In this document: in pieces, positions 39,188 to 44,373 of the stretch
Numbering within the stretch: the stretch's first letter is position 1
How the letters are laid out: the number at the start of each line of letters is the position of its first letter
Source: Liopterus haemorrhoidalis
Lineage: Eukaryota > Arthropoda > Insecta > Coleoptera > Dytiscidae
Direction of reading: 5' to 3'
Assembly (NCBI GenBank): GCA_963971575.1
Contig: OZ020611.1
Span: forward strand, 203,098,419-203,162,418
DNA: 64,000 nucleotides
Program-made: the position numbers and the translations under genes
The notes under the pieces: generated by a model
Told to the model about the DNA's origin: nothing
What the model saw: the letters and a program-made list of their open reading frames with translations, nothing else
Database searches by the model: none

Positions 39188-40533
39188 CATCTGTCTGTCC
39201 GTCCGTCTGTCTGTCCGTCTGTCTGTCCGTCTGTCCGTCTGTGTACACGTGCAGAGCAAATTCGGCTGAAAGGATTTTTATGAAACTTCATATTTAAGCT
39301 TCTGCCATCAATGGCACGAGTTGATCAACTTTTGGTAAAAGTCGGTTGACTAAAAATGGGAGTTTACTCGTGTCGAATTTAAGATTTTTGTGAATATTTC
39401 ACAACAGAAAAATATTTCGAAAAAAATTATTGAACAAAAGTTGCTATAAAAGCAATAACTAATAACTTTTATTTGAGACGTTTTTTGATAAAACGAAAAC
39501 TTCGAATAATTTTTGTAAAATTTTTCGAAATATTTTTTGTCTCAATTTTTTCATACTTATATGTAACGTTTCCATGGTCATGATAAATAATATCTCTGTT
39601 AGAAAATATTAGGCCAAGTTATTTCTACTCTGCTGCTAGAATGTATTTTATATAAGTACTTTACGATGGCGGTCGGTCCTGTGGTGGCCACAACTGATTT
39701 TTTAGTTAAGATTTATCAAAATTTTGCATAAATGAAAATTTCTATAAATCATATTACAATACCATATTAAAATTTGTCATAATTTTAAAATACGAACTAA
39801 TAAGACCTAAATTTTTTTGTAAACAAAATAAACTACGAGAATTCCAAAAATTCTAACCTGAAGTCGTTTTCTCTAACCGTTTTTAAATTGTGATTTTTTT
39901 ATTCATAATTTTCACAAATAATGTAAATTATGCTAAAACATAAAATATTGTCATAATCTCAAAACAAATTAAACGATTAAAGCCCCAAATTTTTTCTAAC
40001 CTAATAAACTACGGAGAATCCTAAAATTTCAACCGCAGGTCACTGTCTCTAACCGTTTTTGAATTGTGTTTTTTTTTTTAATTCACAATTTTCCCAAATA
40101 ATGTAATTTATGCCAGTAACAAAAGTGGTGTAATCTCAAAACGTTTTACTCAATTAAAGCCCTAAATTTTTGCTACACTAAATAAAATTATTATATCACA
40201 ATTTTATATAGAATTTATTTTTGTATCTTTCTTTGTCAATCTTTCTGGTTACGATGTTTTATATGACTATGAATGCGCGATACCCTCTGTATTAGTAGTT
40301 CCTCTGAGGCTTAAATGCAAGTCTTTTACTTAAATTTTAAATTATATATATTTTTTTATATAGTTTTCTTGCTTTGTATAGGTATATTATATTTCTTACT
40401 GTGAATCTTATGAGATTTTTTTATATTTCAGTTAGTGCCAAAGCTCAATAGCAATATGATGGCTGATATTGAACGTATTCTTGAAAACAAACCAACACGT
40501 CCACCAATGGTGTCTACACTGGCGCTTAGATGA
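1983..40533 (+). CDS. Hk: Hyperkinetic (Shaker K+ channel beta subunit, Kv-beta), 10 exons
   Basis: Join of 1983-2080, 18834-19075, 24409-24519, 29198-29294, 29685-29812, 29883-29962, 35217-35349, 35427-35569, 36961-37170, 40432-40533; all junctions are GT..AG and phases match, giving 447 codons plus TGA. The protein is a cytoplasmic AKR-fold subunit expected to form a tetramer under Shaker-type Kv channels, bind NADP(H) and modulate inactivation and excitability. The AKR domain starts near residue 98 ([18 protein letters not shown]) and runs to the C-terminus. Of the AKR tetrad, Asp144 (FDLSEAH) and Lys177 (VITKIYW) are present. His149 sits where mammalian Kv-beta has the catalytic Tyr, and His216 (VVIVHK) where it has Asn. 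I recall the same DLSEAH motif from fly Hk. The N-terminal ~97 residues are poorly conserved and partly Asn-rich. The least sure part is exon 1; exons 2-10 are unambiguous by family similarity. Confidence 0.93.
3000..3620 (+). pseudogene. Tc1/mariner-type transposase relic
   Basis: Conceptual translation with frameshifts and stops gives blocks of an IS630/Tc1 transposase C-terminal half: [27 protein letters not shown] (the QD.A.-type second Asp block), NWPAA.SDL...EK (from NWPA.SPDLNPIE), and [19 protein letters not shown] (final helix with PRQL). No intact frame. Lies in Hk intron 1, same strand as Hk. Confidence 0.6.
4092..4180. repeat. Fragment of family E (GCCCGGTTGCATAAAA)
   Basis: Begins with the same end sequence (GCCCGGTTGCATAAAA, then CTTAAAACTAG) found as inverted ends at 56593-56870. 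Confidence 0.45.
4495..4972 (+). repeat. Family A interspersed repeat, copy 1
   Basis: Opens ACCGACCGCCAACAT, contains a (TCTG)n tract near 4622, and ends GATGGCGGTCGGGCC...GGTGGC. The 11-base inverted match ACCGACCGCCA / TGGCGGTCGGT near the two ends suggests a terminal-inverted-repeat element. Same sequence at 39022-39704 (+) and 11330-11826 (-). No coding content. Confidence 0.7.
4978..5113. repeat. Small inverted-repeat element (AATAGGTCTGTTCG)
   Basis: Ends AATAGGTCTGTTCGAG and CGAACAGACCTAATT are inverted copies bounding about 135 bases. MITE-like, directly abutting family A copy 1. Confidence 0.45.
6471..7412 (+). mobile_element. Family B repeat, copy 1, with tRNA-like cassette
   Basis: Starts TTTTTAGGGTTTTGTAGGTA, carries (CTGT)n at 6522-6568, and ends GAAACCCTGAAATGTGTGAA with a stem-loop GTGTGAATATTCACAC. 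The start and the inverted end share AGGGTTT.G.AGGTAT. At 7051-7122 there is a tRNA-like block with an A-box-like TAGCTACATGCGTTAGAGC and a B-box-like GAGTTCGAGT. No protein-coding frame. Related copies at 19146-20415 (-), 22030-22680 (-), 30127-31172 (+), 32505-34268 (+) and 57786-59065 (-). Confidence 0.75.
7690..8010. repeat. Composite GC-rich repeat with GTGAGGACC units
   Basis: Contains about 2.5 tandem units of CTTCACTTGGATTTGGTAGG..GTGAGGACC plus poly(T), the same unit as inside the hAT elements at 17892-18163 and 27247-27447 and at 34383-34480, embedded in GC-rich sequence (GGGCCCC, CCGGGAC). Source element not identified. Confidence 0.5.
8040..9027. repeat. Degenerate tandem of units with a TATGTTCGAATCC motif
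   Basis: Several diverged repeats of a few hundred bases, each with a block like CATATAGCCTATGTTCGAGTCC (seen near 8090, 8700 and 8985). The TTCGAGTCC core resembles a Pol III B box. The same family recurs at 37330-37930 (GACTATATTCGAATCCTG near 37870). No genes. Confidence 0.4.
9028..9593. mobile_element. Terminal-inverted-repeat element with TTAA flanks
   Basis: Ends GCTGGCCGGTGC and GCAAGCGGCCAGC are inverted; both sides are flanked by TTAA (9024-9027, 9594-9597), the piggyBac target. TAA/TTA targets (PIF/Harbinger) fit equally well because TTAA contains both. Higher GC than its surroundings; no recognisable protein. Confidence 0.55.
10590..10670 (+). repeat. tRNA-like (SINE-type) fragment
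   Basis: GAGGCAAGCGGTAATTAGGG resembles an A box and GTGAGTTCGAATTGCC a B box at roughly the right spacing. It does not fold as a clean tRNA, so it is more likely a SINE head. Confidence 0.35.
11330..11826 (-). repeat. Family A interspersed repeat, copy 2
   Basis: Reverse-complement copy of 4495-4972, from GGCCACCACAGGACCGAC through a (GACA)n tract to TGTTGGCGGTCGGTAAAAA. Confidence 0.7.
12584..12914. repeat. Foldback (long inverted repeat), arms about 160 bp, loop about 12 bp
   Basis: 12584-12748 and 12761-12914 are inverted copies with moderate divergence: AAATATATTAAAAC, AAATTTGGCG.CTAG, AGAAGATTACACTTATG and AAAATATACAAA.AATATAAAT occur on both arms. Lies in Hk intron 1, so it would be transcribed with Hk. 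Confidence 0.65.
13035..13150 (-). pseudogene. Unassigned coding-like fragment on the minus strand
   Basis: Read on the minus strand, an open stretch of about 34 codons ([32 protein letters not shown]) ends at TAA near 13040. It looks coding but I do not recognise it. A transposon-derived fragment is most likely. Confidence 0.25.
15110..16200 (+). pseudogene. mariner transposase pseudogene
   Basis: Blocks of a SETMAR-like mariner transposase appear in order over three frames: a helix-turn-helix segment ([20 protein letters not shown]), [12 protein letters not shown] (first catalytic Asp, T.DE), KVMAI..., [32 protein letters not shown] (usually HHDNAPAH, so the second Asp is Gly), HPPY.PDLA.SDYYLF, then a tail ending RTSQTTL. 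Stops, frameshifts and a palindromic insertion show it is dead. I could not see its terminal repeats. Confidence 0.8.
16420..16640 (+). pseudogene. Second mariner transposase fragment
   Basis: [27 protein letters not shown] matches the mariner block around the second catalytic Asp (usually H.DNARPH.A). It is short and degenerate, and separate from the preceding copy. Confidence 0.5.
17009..17423 (-). mobile_element. hAT-like element of family D (TACCCGGTTCC repeats)
   Basis: Ends TAGTGATGTCAGAAA and CGCAGTACTA. Flanks GTTTATAG (17001-17008) and GTTTAGAG (17424-17431) match at 7 of 8 positions, as expected for a hAT target duplication. The interior is made of short diverged units of GGTATTCGGAACC type. 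The same family, opposite orientation, is at 62508-62989. Confidence 0.65.
17575..17735 (-). repeat. tRNA-derived SINE, copy 1
   Basis: On the minus strand, GGCGTAGCGTAGGGGTAAC (A box) and CTCGGGTTCAAATTC (B box) lie at tRNA-like spacing, followed by CTGGCATGAAATTTTC. The same head/body junction occurs at 46530-46600. Confidence 0.6.
17892..18163. mobile_element. Non-autonomous hAT element, perfect 8-bp TSD
   Basis: Starts TAGGGTGACCATT and ends AATGGTCACACTA (inverted). Flanked by ATCATAAC at 17884-17891 and 18164-18171. Interior: CGTCCCGCATT words and about four tandem units of CACTTGGATTTGGGAGGTGAGGACC-type sequence with poly(T). Confidence 0.9.
18834..19075 (+). CDS. Hk: Hk exon 2: N-terminal linker and start of AKR domain
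   Basis: Encodes residues 34-113. The 3' part carries the hallmark [17 protein letters not shown] block, which is beta-strand 1 of the AKR barrel in Kv-beta. It ends CTGG|GTAAGT with one base of the Gly114 codon. The 5' limit is uncertain: the acceptor TATATAG|TTGCC at 18833 keeps frame with exon 1, while another acceptor (ATACATAG at 18804) lies upstream and the frame is open back to 18760. Met44 at 18865 (ATGGAAGAG) could start a shorter isoform. Confidence 0.9.
19146..20415 (-). mobile_element. Family B repeat, minus-strand copy split by a hAT
   Basis: Starts with the inverted B end (GAAGTGTCACACATTTCAGG, then GTTTTGTAGGTATT) and contains the B motif around CAGATTTTTAGTTCAA near 20400. 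Interrupted at 19481-20087 by a hAT element, so B is the older insertion. Confidence 0.6.
19481..20087. mobile_element. Non-autonomous hAT element nested in family B
   Basis: Ends TAGCGGTTTTTAAACT and AGTTTAAGAACCCCTG are inverted repeats; GGTCCGCGGACC-type words sit inside both ends. Flanked by perfect CTCTAGGG duplications (19473-19480, 20088-20095). No transposase visible. Confidence 0.9.
20416..20857. repeat. Near-perfect hairpin, 171-bp arms, 100-base loop
   Basis: 20416-20586 and 20687-20857 are inverted copies of equal length. By eye they differ at five positions. The arms begin GTACATTAAATT.GCTTTA and end TCTCTAAAATAAACT at the loop side. It lies in Hk intron 2, so Hk pre-mRNA would carry a long duplex. 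Confidence 0.9.
21040..21878 (+). pseudogene. Jockey/CR1-type LINE 3' end
   Basis: Translation gives the end of a LINE reverse-transcriptase [23 protein letters not shown] (usual IIQYGI..WGG), LQKRFLKLI, then a frame of 79 codons from 21238 to its own stop at 21475-21477. Downstream is an untranslated tail ending in (TTGAAA)n near 21860-21878, a typical LINE terminus. 5'-truncated. Confidence 0.7.
22030..22680 (-). repeat. Family B fragments (two adjoining pieces)
   Basis: 22030-22190 is the inverted B start (CAGACAAACAGACACATAAG, then CCTACAAAATCC). 22190-22680 begins with a degraded B end (GTGAAGTTTGAATTTTTACA) followed by B interior motifs (CCGGTCCACATTAATGTGCA). Confidence 0.5.
22763..24206 (+). 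mobile_element. Non-autonomous PIF/Harbinger element with transposase N-terminal remnant
   Basis: Ends AGGTGCGTTGTCACTTGAGA and TCTCAAGTGGACAGGCGCCT are inverted; flanked by TAA on both sides (22760-22762, 24207-24209), the PIF/Harbinger target. Subterminal regions repeat CTCTCGATAG and GCGAGTTACTCTC words. The ORF at 22950-23108 shows [20 protein letters not shown], close to the W(V/I)RPW..RR...GA(Y/F) start of Harbinger transposases, then stops. The middle (about 23110-23830) is extremely AT-rich with no recognisable domain. Confidence 0.85.
24409..24519 (+). CDS. Hk: Hk exon 3: AKR strand with catalytic Asp
   Basis: Acceptor TTGTACAG at 24401-24408, donor G|GTATAA. Encodes residues 115-150, beginning [18 protein letters not shown] and ending [12 protein letters not shown]. 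Asp144 matches the AKR tetrad Asp. The next tetrad position, Tyr in mammalian Kv-beta (DTAEVY), is His149 here. Phase 1 at both ends. Confidence 0.96.
25310..25640 (+). pseudogene. Tc1/mariner-like transposase C-terminal relic
   Basis: Broken frames give [11 protein letters not shown] (usual FQQDGA..H), [12 protein letters not shown] (SPDL.P.D) and [18 protein letters not shown]. This is the end of an IS630/Tc1-type transposase, with no intact reading frame. Confidence 0.5.
26165..26482 (-). pseudogene. piggyBac transposase C-terminal zinc-finger part
   Basis: About 105 codons with basic [12 protein letters not shown], then CKIC..K...QSKTQC..W....[11 protein letters not shown], the Cys/His pattern of the piggyBac C-terminal domain that binds the element ends, then TDEEEN. 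It lacks the DDD core; the preceding Met may not be a real start. Confidence 0.65.
26458..26700 (-). pseudogene. piggyBac transposase N-terminal part
   Basis: Open frame starting [14 protein letters not shown], rich in Glu/Asp/Ser, with the usual acidic look of piggyBac N-termini. It ends after 80 codons where the catalytic core should begin. It overlaps, in another frame, the C-terminal piece at 26165-26482. Confidence 0.6.
27247..27447. mobile_element. Non-autonomous hAT element, perfect 8-bp TSD
   Basis: Same family as 17892-18163: starts TAGGGTGACCATTCG, ends AAAATGATCACCCTA. Flanked by TATTATAG on both sides (27239-27246, 27448-27455). Confidence 0.9.
27463..28453. mobile_element. Non-autonomous hAT element, perfect 8-bp TSD
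   Basis: Ends CAGTGTTTCTCAACCG and CGGTTGAGAAACGCTG; C-rich runs next to each end. Flanked by GTATAAAC (27455-27462, 28454-28461). Its left duplication shares one base with the right duplication of the preceding element. Interior has no recognisable protein. Confidence 0.9.
28536..28672. repeat. Palindromic MITE
   Basis: Almost the whole element is one inverted repeat of about 60-bp arms (TATACTAGCG, CGGCGAATCAA.GCAGTTA, CGTAACAAAC) meeting near 28610 with a very short loop. Confidence 0.75.
28721..29090. mobile_element. PIF/Harbinger-like MITE
   Basis: Ends AACTGCGTCCAGACTAAACG and inverted GTCTGGACGTGGCT; flanked by TAA (28718-28720, 29091-29093). GC-richer than the intron around it. It ends about 107 bases before Hk exon 4. 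Confidence 0.65.
29198..29294 (+). CDS. Hk: Hk exon 4: AKR segment with catalytic Lys
   Basis: Acceptor TTTATAG, donor AA|GTAAGT. Encodes residues 152-182 plus split codons, from [18 protein letters not shown] to VITKIYWST. Lys177 corresponds to the conserved tetrad Lys of Kv-beta (VITTKIFW in mammals). Confidence 0.96.
29685..29812 (+). CDS. Hk: Hk exon 5: [12 protein letters not shown] block
   Basis: Acceptor TTTTCTAG, donor GAAG|GTAAAA. Encodes residues 184-225 with [19 protein letters not shown], nearly invariant across animal Kv-beta, then [17 protein letters not shown]. His216 lies at the tetrad position that is Asn in mammalian Kv-beta and His in most other AKRs. Confidence 0.97.
29883..29962 (+). 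CDS. Hk: Hk exon 6: [22 protein letters not shown]
   Basis: Separated from exon 5 by an intron of only 70 bases (29813-29882). Encodes residues 227-252, including the [13 protein letters not shown] block corresponding to AMYWGTSRWS of mammalian Kv-beta. Donor GAG|GTAGGT, phase 0. Confidence 0.97.
30127..31172 (+). mobile_element. Family B repeat, copy 2, with a different tRNA-like cassette
   Basis: Collinear with 6471-7412 over nearly its whole length, including (CTGT)n at 30178 and the GTGTGAAAATTCACAC end stem. At 30681-30752 the block between shared flanks reads TCCTGGTATAATGGTTATGG and later CAGTTCGATCCCTG, an A-box/B-box pair unlike that of copy 1. Confidence 0.8.
31395..32480 (+). pseudogene. 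Jockey-type LINE reverse-transcriptase relic with duplicated 3' end
   Basis: Translation shows [17 protein letters not shown] at 31442, the RT motif between catalytic blocks, then [20 protein letters not shown] and [14 protein letters not shown], then [13 protein letters not shown], and a last frame at 31957-32169. Stops and frameshifts throughout. The final about 200 bases (from AATTCTTTGCTAAGTG) are repeated in tandem at 32290-32480. Confidence 0.75.
32505..34268 (+). mobile_element. Family B repeat, copy 3, split by a hAT
   Basis: Starts GAAGGTATGACCACCAAAAA and has TGTCTGTCTGTCTG and the shared interior. The B end (AAGCCCTGAAATGTGTGAAA) is found at about 34228-34268, after the hAT element at 33636-34191. 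Confidence 0.55.
33636..34191. mobile_element. Non-autonomous hAT element, perfect 8-bp TSD
   Basis: Ends CAAGGGTGTCAAACT and AGTTTGACACTCATG; GGCCCGC words inside both ends. Flanked by TCTTACAC (33628-33635, 34192-34199). Confidence 0.9.
35217..35349 (+). CDS. Hk: Hk exon 7: [12 protein letters not shown] to LYNKIGV
   Basis: Acceptor GATTTTCAG. Encodes residues 253-296 with [19 protein letters not shown], the conserved EQAEYHMF strand of the barrel. Of two GT sites near the end, GTCAGT at 35350 is chosen because it restores the family sequence KIGVGLMAW. Confidence 0.96.
35427..35569 (+). CDS. Hk: Hk exon 8: [15 protein letters not shown] and variable loop
   Basis: Follows a 77-base intron. 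GLMAWSPL is the conserved strand near the cofactor. The rest ([19 protein letters not shown]) is the region where insect Hk is longer and more variable than mammalian Kv-beta. Donor GAG|GTAAAT, phase 0. Confidence 0.95.
35778..36146. mobile_element. hAT-like element with TACCCG repeats
   Basis: Ends TAGGAATGACGA and TCGTTAATTCCTA; flanks GTTTCTGC (35770-35777) and GTCTCTGC (36147-36154) match 7 of 8. Interior has many GGTACCCGCTACCCG-like words, reminiscent of family D. Lies in Hk intron 8. Confidence 0.7.
36165..36740 (-). pseudogene. Tc1/mariner-like transposase relic
   Basis: Minus strand reads [18 protein letters not shown] (usual FQQDSAPAHKAKTTQ, second catalytic Asp), [20 protein letters not shown] (from D.PS.SPDLNPLDY.LW), [20 protein letters not shown] and a final helix. 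Internal stops. It sits in Hk intron 8, opposite to Hk. Confidence 0.75.
36961..37170 (+). CDS. Hk: Hk exon 9: cofactor-binding C-terminal helices
   Basis: Acceptor TTTTTTTCAG, donor CAG|GTAAAA, 70 codons in phase 0. Contains WLKDRL, the helix [20 protein letters not shown] and [19 protein letters not shown]. The last corresponds to the LLGAS...QL segment that grips the NADP(H) phosphate in Kv-beta. Confidence 0.97.
37960..38239. mobile_element. hAT-like element, TSD unclear
   Basis: CGTGTTTCTCAACAG...GTCCGCG near 37970 and inverted CCGCGG...GGTTAAGAAACACTG ending at 38239 resemble hAT termini of the CAGTGTTTCTCAAC type. The left boundary is disturbed and no convincing 8-bp duplication is seen. 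Confidence 0.4.
39022..39704 (+). repeat. Family A interspersed repeat, copy 3
   Basis: Same order of motifs as copy 1, with a long (TCTG/TCCG)n tract at 39148-39242 and about 190 extra bases at 39490-39660 before GATGGCGGTCGGTCC. Confidence 0.7.
40212..40308 (-). repeat. Fragment of family F
   Basis: About 95 bases matching the inverted left part of 50127-50454 (CTTTCTTTGTCAATCT, ATGCGCGATACCCTCT, AGTAGTTCCTCTGAG). Lies about 120 bases before Hk exon 10. Confidence 0.5.
40432..40533 (+). CDS. Hk: Hk exon 10: C-terminus and first stop codon
   Basis: Acceptor TATATTTCAG. Encodes 33 residues, [20 protein letters not shown] then [13 protein letters not shown], and TGA at 40531-40533. LPKL..N.IL.NKP is the usual Kv-beta end. 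The four-base stop context is TGA-C. The same exon can be spliced 29 bases after the stop (GG|GTAATA at 40563), in which case the frame continues downstream. Confidence 0.95.
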   Translation, partial: LVPKLNSNMMADIERILENKPTRPPMVSTLALR

Positions 40534-40562
40534 CAATCAATGTGCCCACCTGGCTCCATTGG
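40534..40562 (+). other. Hk: In-frame extension of Hk exon 10 after the stop, ending at a splice donor
   Basis: After TGA the frame reads QSMCPPGSI and ends with two bases of a Gly codon at a GT (GG|GTAATA). Unspliced, the next in-frame codon is TAA at 40564. Spliced to 44374, the frame continues. If the transcript is unspliced here, this is simply 3' UTR. Confidence 0.45.
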
Positions 40563-40851
40563 GTAATATGCATATTTATAATTTTACACACACTCAATCA
40601 CACGTACACTAATCCTTATACAATATGTATACAGCTGAAATATGTTACACCTCGAGCGCTACTTCATTTAATTCTAGTTAATTATTGATAAAGTTGGAAC
40701 ATATTGAAGTGGTAGCACAACTCAATGAATTTTAATCAGTTAATTTGCTTTAGTTACGTTTATGAGAAAATTACTACGTGTTCAGCCGACCACAACTGTT
40801 CAGAATAAGCATTCATCAGCTAAATTTAAATATGCGGTCTGATGAAAGAAA

Positions 40852-40857
40852 AATAAA
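40852..40857 (+). promoter_or_regulatory. Possible poly(A) signal for the short Hk transcript
   Basis: First AATAAA after the exon 10 stop, about 320 bases downstream. It would end an unspliced terminal exon. AATAAA is frequent by chance in such AT-rich DNA. Confidence 0.3.
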
Positions 40858-41214
40858 TTACTTACTAATTTAGATTTAGGTAGGACGGCGAATCGTGATT
40901 TCATAGCAAGTTTTAGTTTTTCTCCAACAGGTCTAGTTTTTTTTTTTTTTTTTTGTAATTCTCAAAAGAAATATCATGGATAGTATTTTTAGATAAATAA
41001 CTTCAGTATAAAACAAGATAAAATATGGAGAATTTTTTATGATGATTGCAATTCTTAATTATTTATTTACTATTAACACTTCTCAAGGAGAAAAGCACGC
41101 CCTGTAGCCTTACTCTTGTGTTTTGCGGAACTGTCATGAATGCATACTTTTTTGACGTTACCGCATATATGTGATTTTTATCACTCAACACTTTTAATGT
41201 GTAAGTATTTACAT

Positions 41215-42127
41215 TAGAGATGGGAATTTCGGCTCAGTTTGCGGAACCGGATCAGTGGAGGTCGTTCAGTTTGTTGAGCCGGTTCATTGATCCGGCTCAG
41301 TGATCCGGTTAATTAAACATATTTCCGAGACACAGGTCGGTCGTTAGTTCGTAGGTAGTACATCGCTTAGAGCCGGTTCTTGCAATATATGAACTGTAAA
41401 CATGATCCAGAGACACAGGTCGGTCAGTCGTTCGGCCGTAGGTAGAACGTCGCTTAGAGCTCGTTCTTGCAATATATGAACTGTAAACATGATCCCGAGA
41501 CACAGGTCGGTCGGTCGTTCATTCGTAGGTAGAACGTCGCTTGGAGCCGGCTCTTGCTTAGACCCGGTCAGTTGTCGGTCGTTCGCTCGTAGGTAAAACG
41601 TCGCTTAGAGCCGGCTCTTGCTTAGTCCCGGTCAGTTGTCGGTCGTTCGCTCGTAGGTAGAACGTCGCTTAGCCCCGGTTCTTATCCAACATTTTTGAAA
41701 CAAACAATTCACTTTATGTAGCTACTGTATTTATTTGTAAACCAGATGTGTTAAGTTTATGGCGATGTTTATTGCCCTTATAAATCGGACATCTGGGATC
41801 TGGGCATTATTTTTAATATTTTTATATAGTGTGGTTGTAAGAAAATACAGACTAAGCCTATTAGTTTCAAATCAACTGCCCTACAAATTGATGACAATTA
41901 ATAATACACTTTATGATAATACATTACAAGCCGAGTTCTCGCGAAGTTCAACATGACATCGATCCAGATCCGGATCACTCCGGTCACTGCTCACAATCGC
42001 CCGACCAATCGTATTCTTGAAACTTGAAACTATACAGTGAGCCGTGAGCCGGCTCATTTCAATTTGGTGAACCGTGTCACTTCGGTCAGTGTACTGAGCC
42101 GGTTCGTTCATGAACGACCCATCTCTA
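41215..42127. mobile_element. hAT-like element with internal tandem repeats
   Basis: Ends TAGAGATGGG and CCCATCTCTA are perfect inverted repeats; flanks ATTTACAT (41207-41214) and GTTTACAT (42128-42135) match 7 of 8. Between 41325 and 41680, units of CGGTCGTTCGCTCGTAGGTA..ACGTCGCTTAGAGCC type repeat about five times, some with an added AATATATGAACTGTAAACAT spacer. Subterminal GAGCCGGTTC words at both ends. Confidence 0.75.
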
Positions 42128-43208
42128 GTTTACATATTATAATTTTTGTTTATTTATATGAAACTTAAGACAACTGTAATATTTACATTCGGCCCTAATA
42201 AATATGAGTCATAGATAATATGACCTCAACTTTTAGTGTCACCGCGCGGGTAATCCGTTGCATGTAATGGAGATTATTTTTGAGAGCTACGACTCAAAAT
42301 ACATGAGTATACACATTTTTAAGTAAATCAGAAAAAAAAGGACTATTTTCAAATTTTTTTCTAGACTAAACAAAATATGAAGATTTGAGAAATTCAATCC
42401 GTAGTTCTCTATATGTTATTGTTCTTATGCTAGGATTTTTTGAAATTTCAAAAAAAAATAGGAAAAAGTAAAAATTAAAAAAAAAATGTTCTTTGTGAGT
42501 TGCTTCAGAATGAGGCCTAAGGCCCTTTAGGAGCTCAGGATTTAAAAATTTCAAACCGCATGTCTCTATTTCATATAAATTTTGAGATACGGTCTTTCGA
42601 AAATTAAATATTTCAAAACTACACAGATCAAAAAGGCGTTAACTCAGGAGAGCTTCAATTTTTATTTAGGTAGACAAGAATCTAGATTTCAAAAATTCAA
42701 ACTGTAGGTTTCTCTCTCTAATCCTTCAACAACAGAATCATCTCGCAAAAATTTTAATTTAATATTAACTTTACCTTAATGTTTCTCAGGAAAAGTAAAA
42801 AAAAAAACTAAGATTCCTATCTTTGTCCTTTCTTAAAGAAAGGACAAAAAATACAAAGAAATGGAGAATGAGTGAGAAGGAACATTTTTTCACTCTAAAT
42901 ATGCATTTTATATACCATTACATATTAATTTTTATTTATAAAATTTTCTGTTTTACTTTAGTATGAACATGATCTTCCATTAAATTGTAAAAAAAGGTTA
43001 ATTTTCTTGTGTCTGGTTTTGTGGCTCAGGAGTTTTCGATTTGTTGCCTGTACTAGTAGCCTGTTAGTAGTGCTAGGGAAAAAAGTATAATGTAAACAGG
43101 CTTTAATTTATTTGAAAAGAAAAACATGACAGTTCGTAACTAGAGGTCAAAATAGGTTATGAAAATAGTTTGTGTCTTGAAAAGTTCGTATATCGAAAGA
43201 TTTCTAAG

Positions 43209-43690
43209 CAGGGTGACCAGATGTCAGGGTTTCACCCGGAGTCTCAGGGTTTCAACATCGTTTATTCCAGCTCCGGGGTTTGTTATAAAATTTCCAGGTT
43301 ACGCTAATTTTATCTAAAATTAATGTAAATGGTTTATAGCAATGAAAATAACATAGTTACGTTTCATATAATCATAGCAAATATCGCGTTCATTGCCTGA
43401 GTATATCTAACTCTCTCTATTTCCGATCACGCCAACGGTTAAAGCCGATTAGCCGGATATATAGGAGCCTACAGCAGTCGCCGACTGTTTGACTGTTCTG
43501 TGTTGCCAACTACTGCACTCGGACTATCAACTGTCAGCCGGTATTGCGAGTTAGACAGTAGCGGGTGATGGTTGACGGTCGATGGACGTTGTTAATGTTT
43601 TAGGAAATAAAAGCAAAATTGAATAAAATATACTGTATTATCGATTTTTCTTTTCTCAAGTTTTACCTATACTGAAATCTGGTAACCATG
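43209..43690. mobile_element. hAT-like element
   Basis: Ends CAGGGTGACCAGATGTCAGG and inverted CTGAAATCTGGTAACCATG; flanks TTTCTAAG (43201-43208) and TTTGTAAG (43691-43698) match 7 of 8. No protein visible. It lies between Hk exon 10 and the downstream exon candidate. Confidence 0.7.
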
Positions 43691-44373
43691 TTTGTAAGTC
43701 GAGGTACCACTATATAACAAATTTATTTAGCCATAACTAGTATTCCGTTAAAATGTTAAAATATTTAAATTGTATCCATCTAAATCAAAAGAACATGTTT
43801 GAAATAAGATTGCGAGCACCTAAACTCCCTTCTTTGGTACGCCAGTGCATATTCTAAAAAAGGGCGCAATTTGGCAGGTGTGCCCCGGGTGCCAAAAGAG
43901 CTAGCGCCGGCCCTGACTGTACTGCAGTATTTTGTACAATAATTTAGCCACAAATTAGCGTATTAGAGCATCTCATTAGGGAAATAATACGGAAAATGTA
44001 ATATACTTTTCCGTTAAACTAACTTCTAGTAATGTGTTTAGATAATATTATTTATTTATTTTTTTATTTTTATATAATTTTTGAAAGCTTTGATAATAGT
44101 TTAGATTGAACCAAAACTAGCCAGCTAACAGAAGTAAAATAATTTTTAAATATTGGAGAAACTCTGTTTTTTTTTTTTTATTTACCGATACCCAAAAAAG
44201 ACCAATCCTATCTAGAAAATACGGTCAACAATCCATTTTATGGACTGGTCCGAATCCCATTACCTTCAACTATAATCCATTTTATGTTAGCTAATGTTTT
44301 GTACTTTTCATTTTGCTTCTCATCAAGAATGTCGAATTTGGGATGTGATAATTGAGGTTCATTATTTTTACAG

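Noticed and set aside
40531..40533. Selenocysteine at the Hk TGA codons
   Set aside because: No selenoprotein is known in this family and I saw no convincing SECIS-type motif; readthrough or splicing is simpler.
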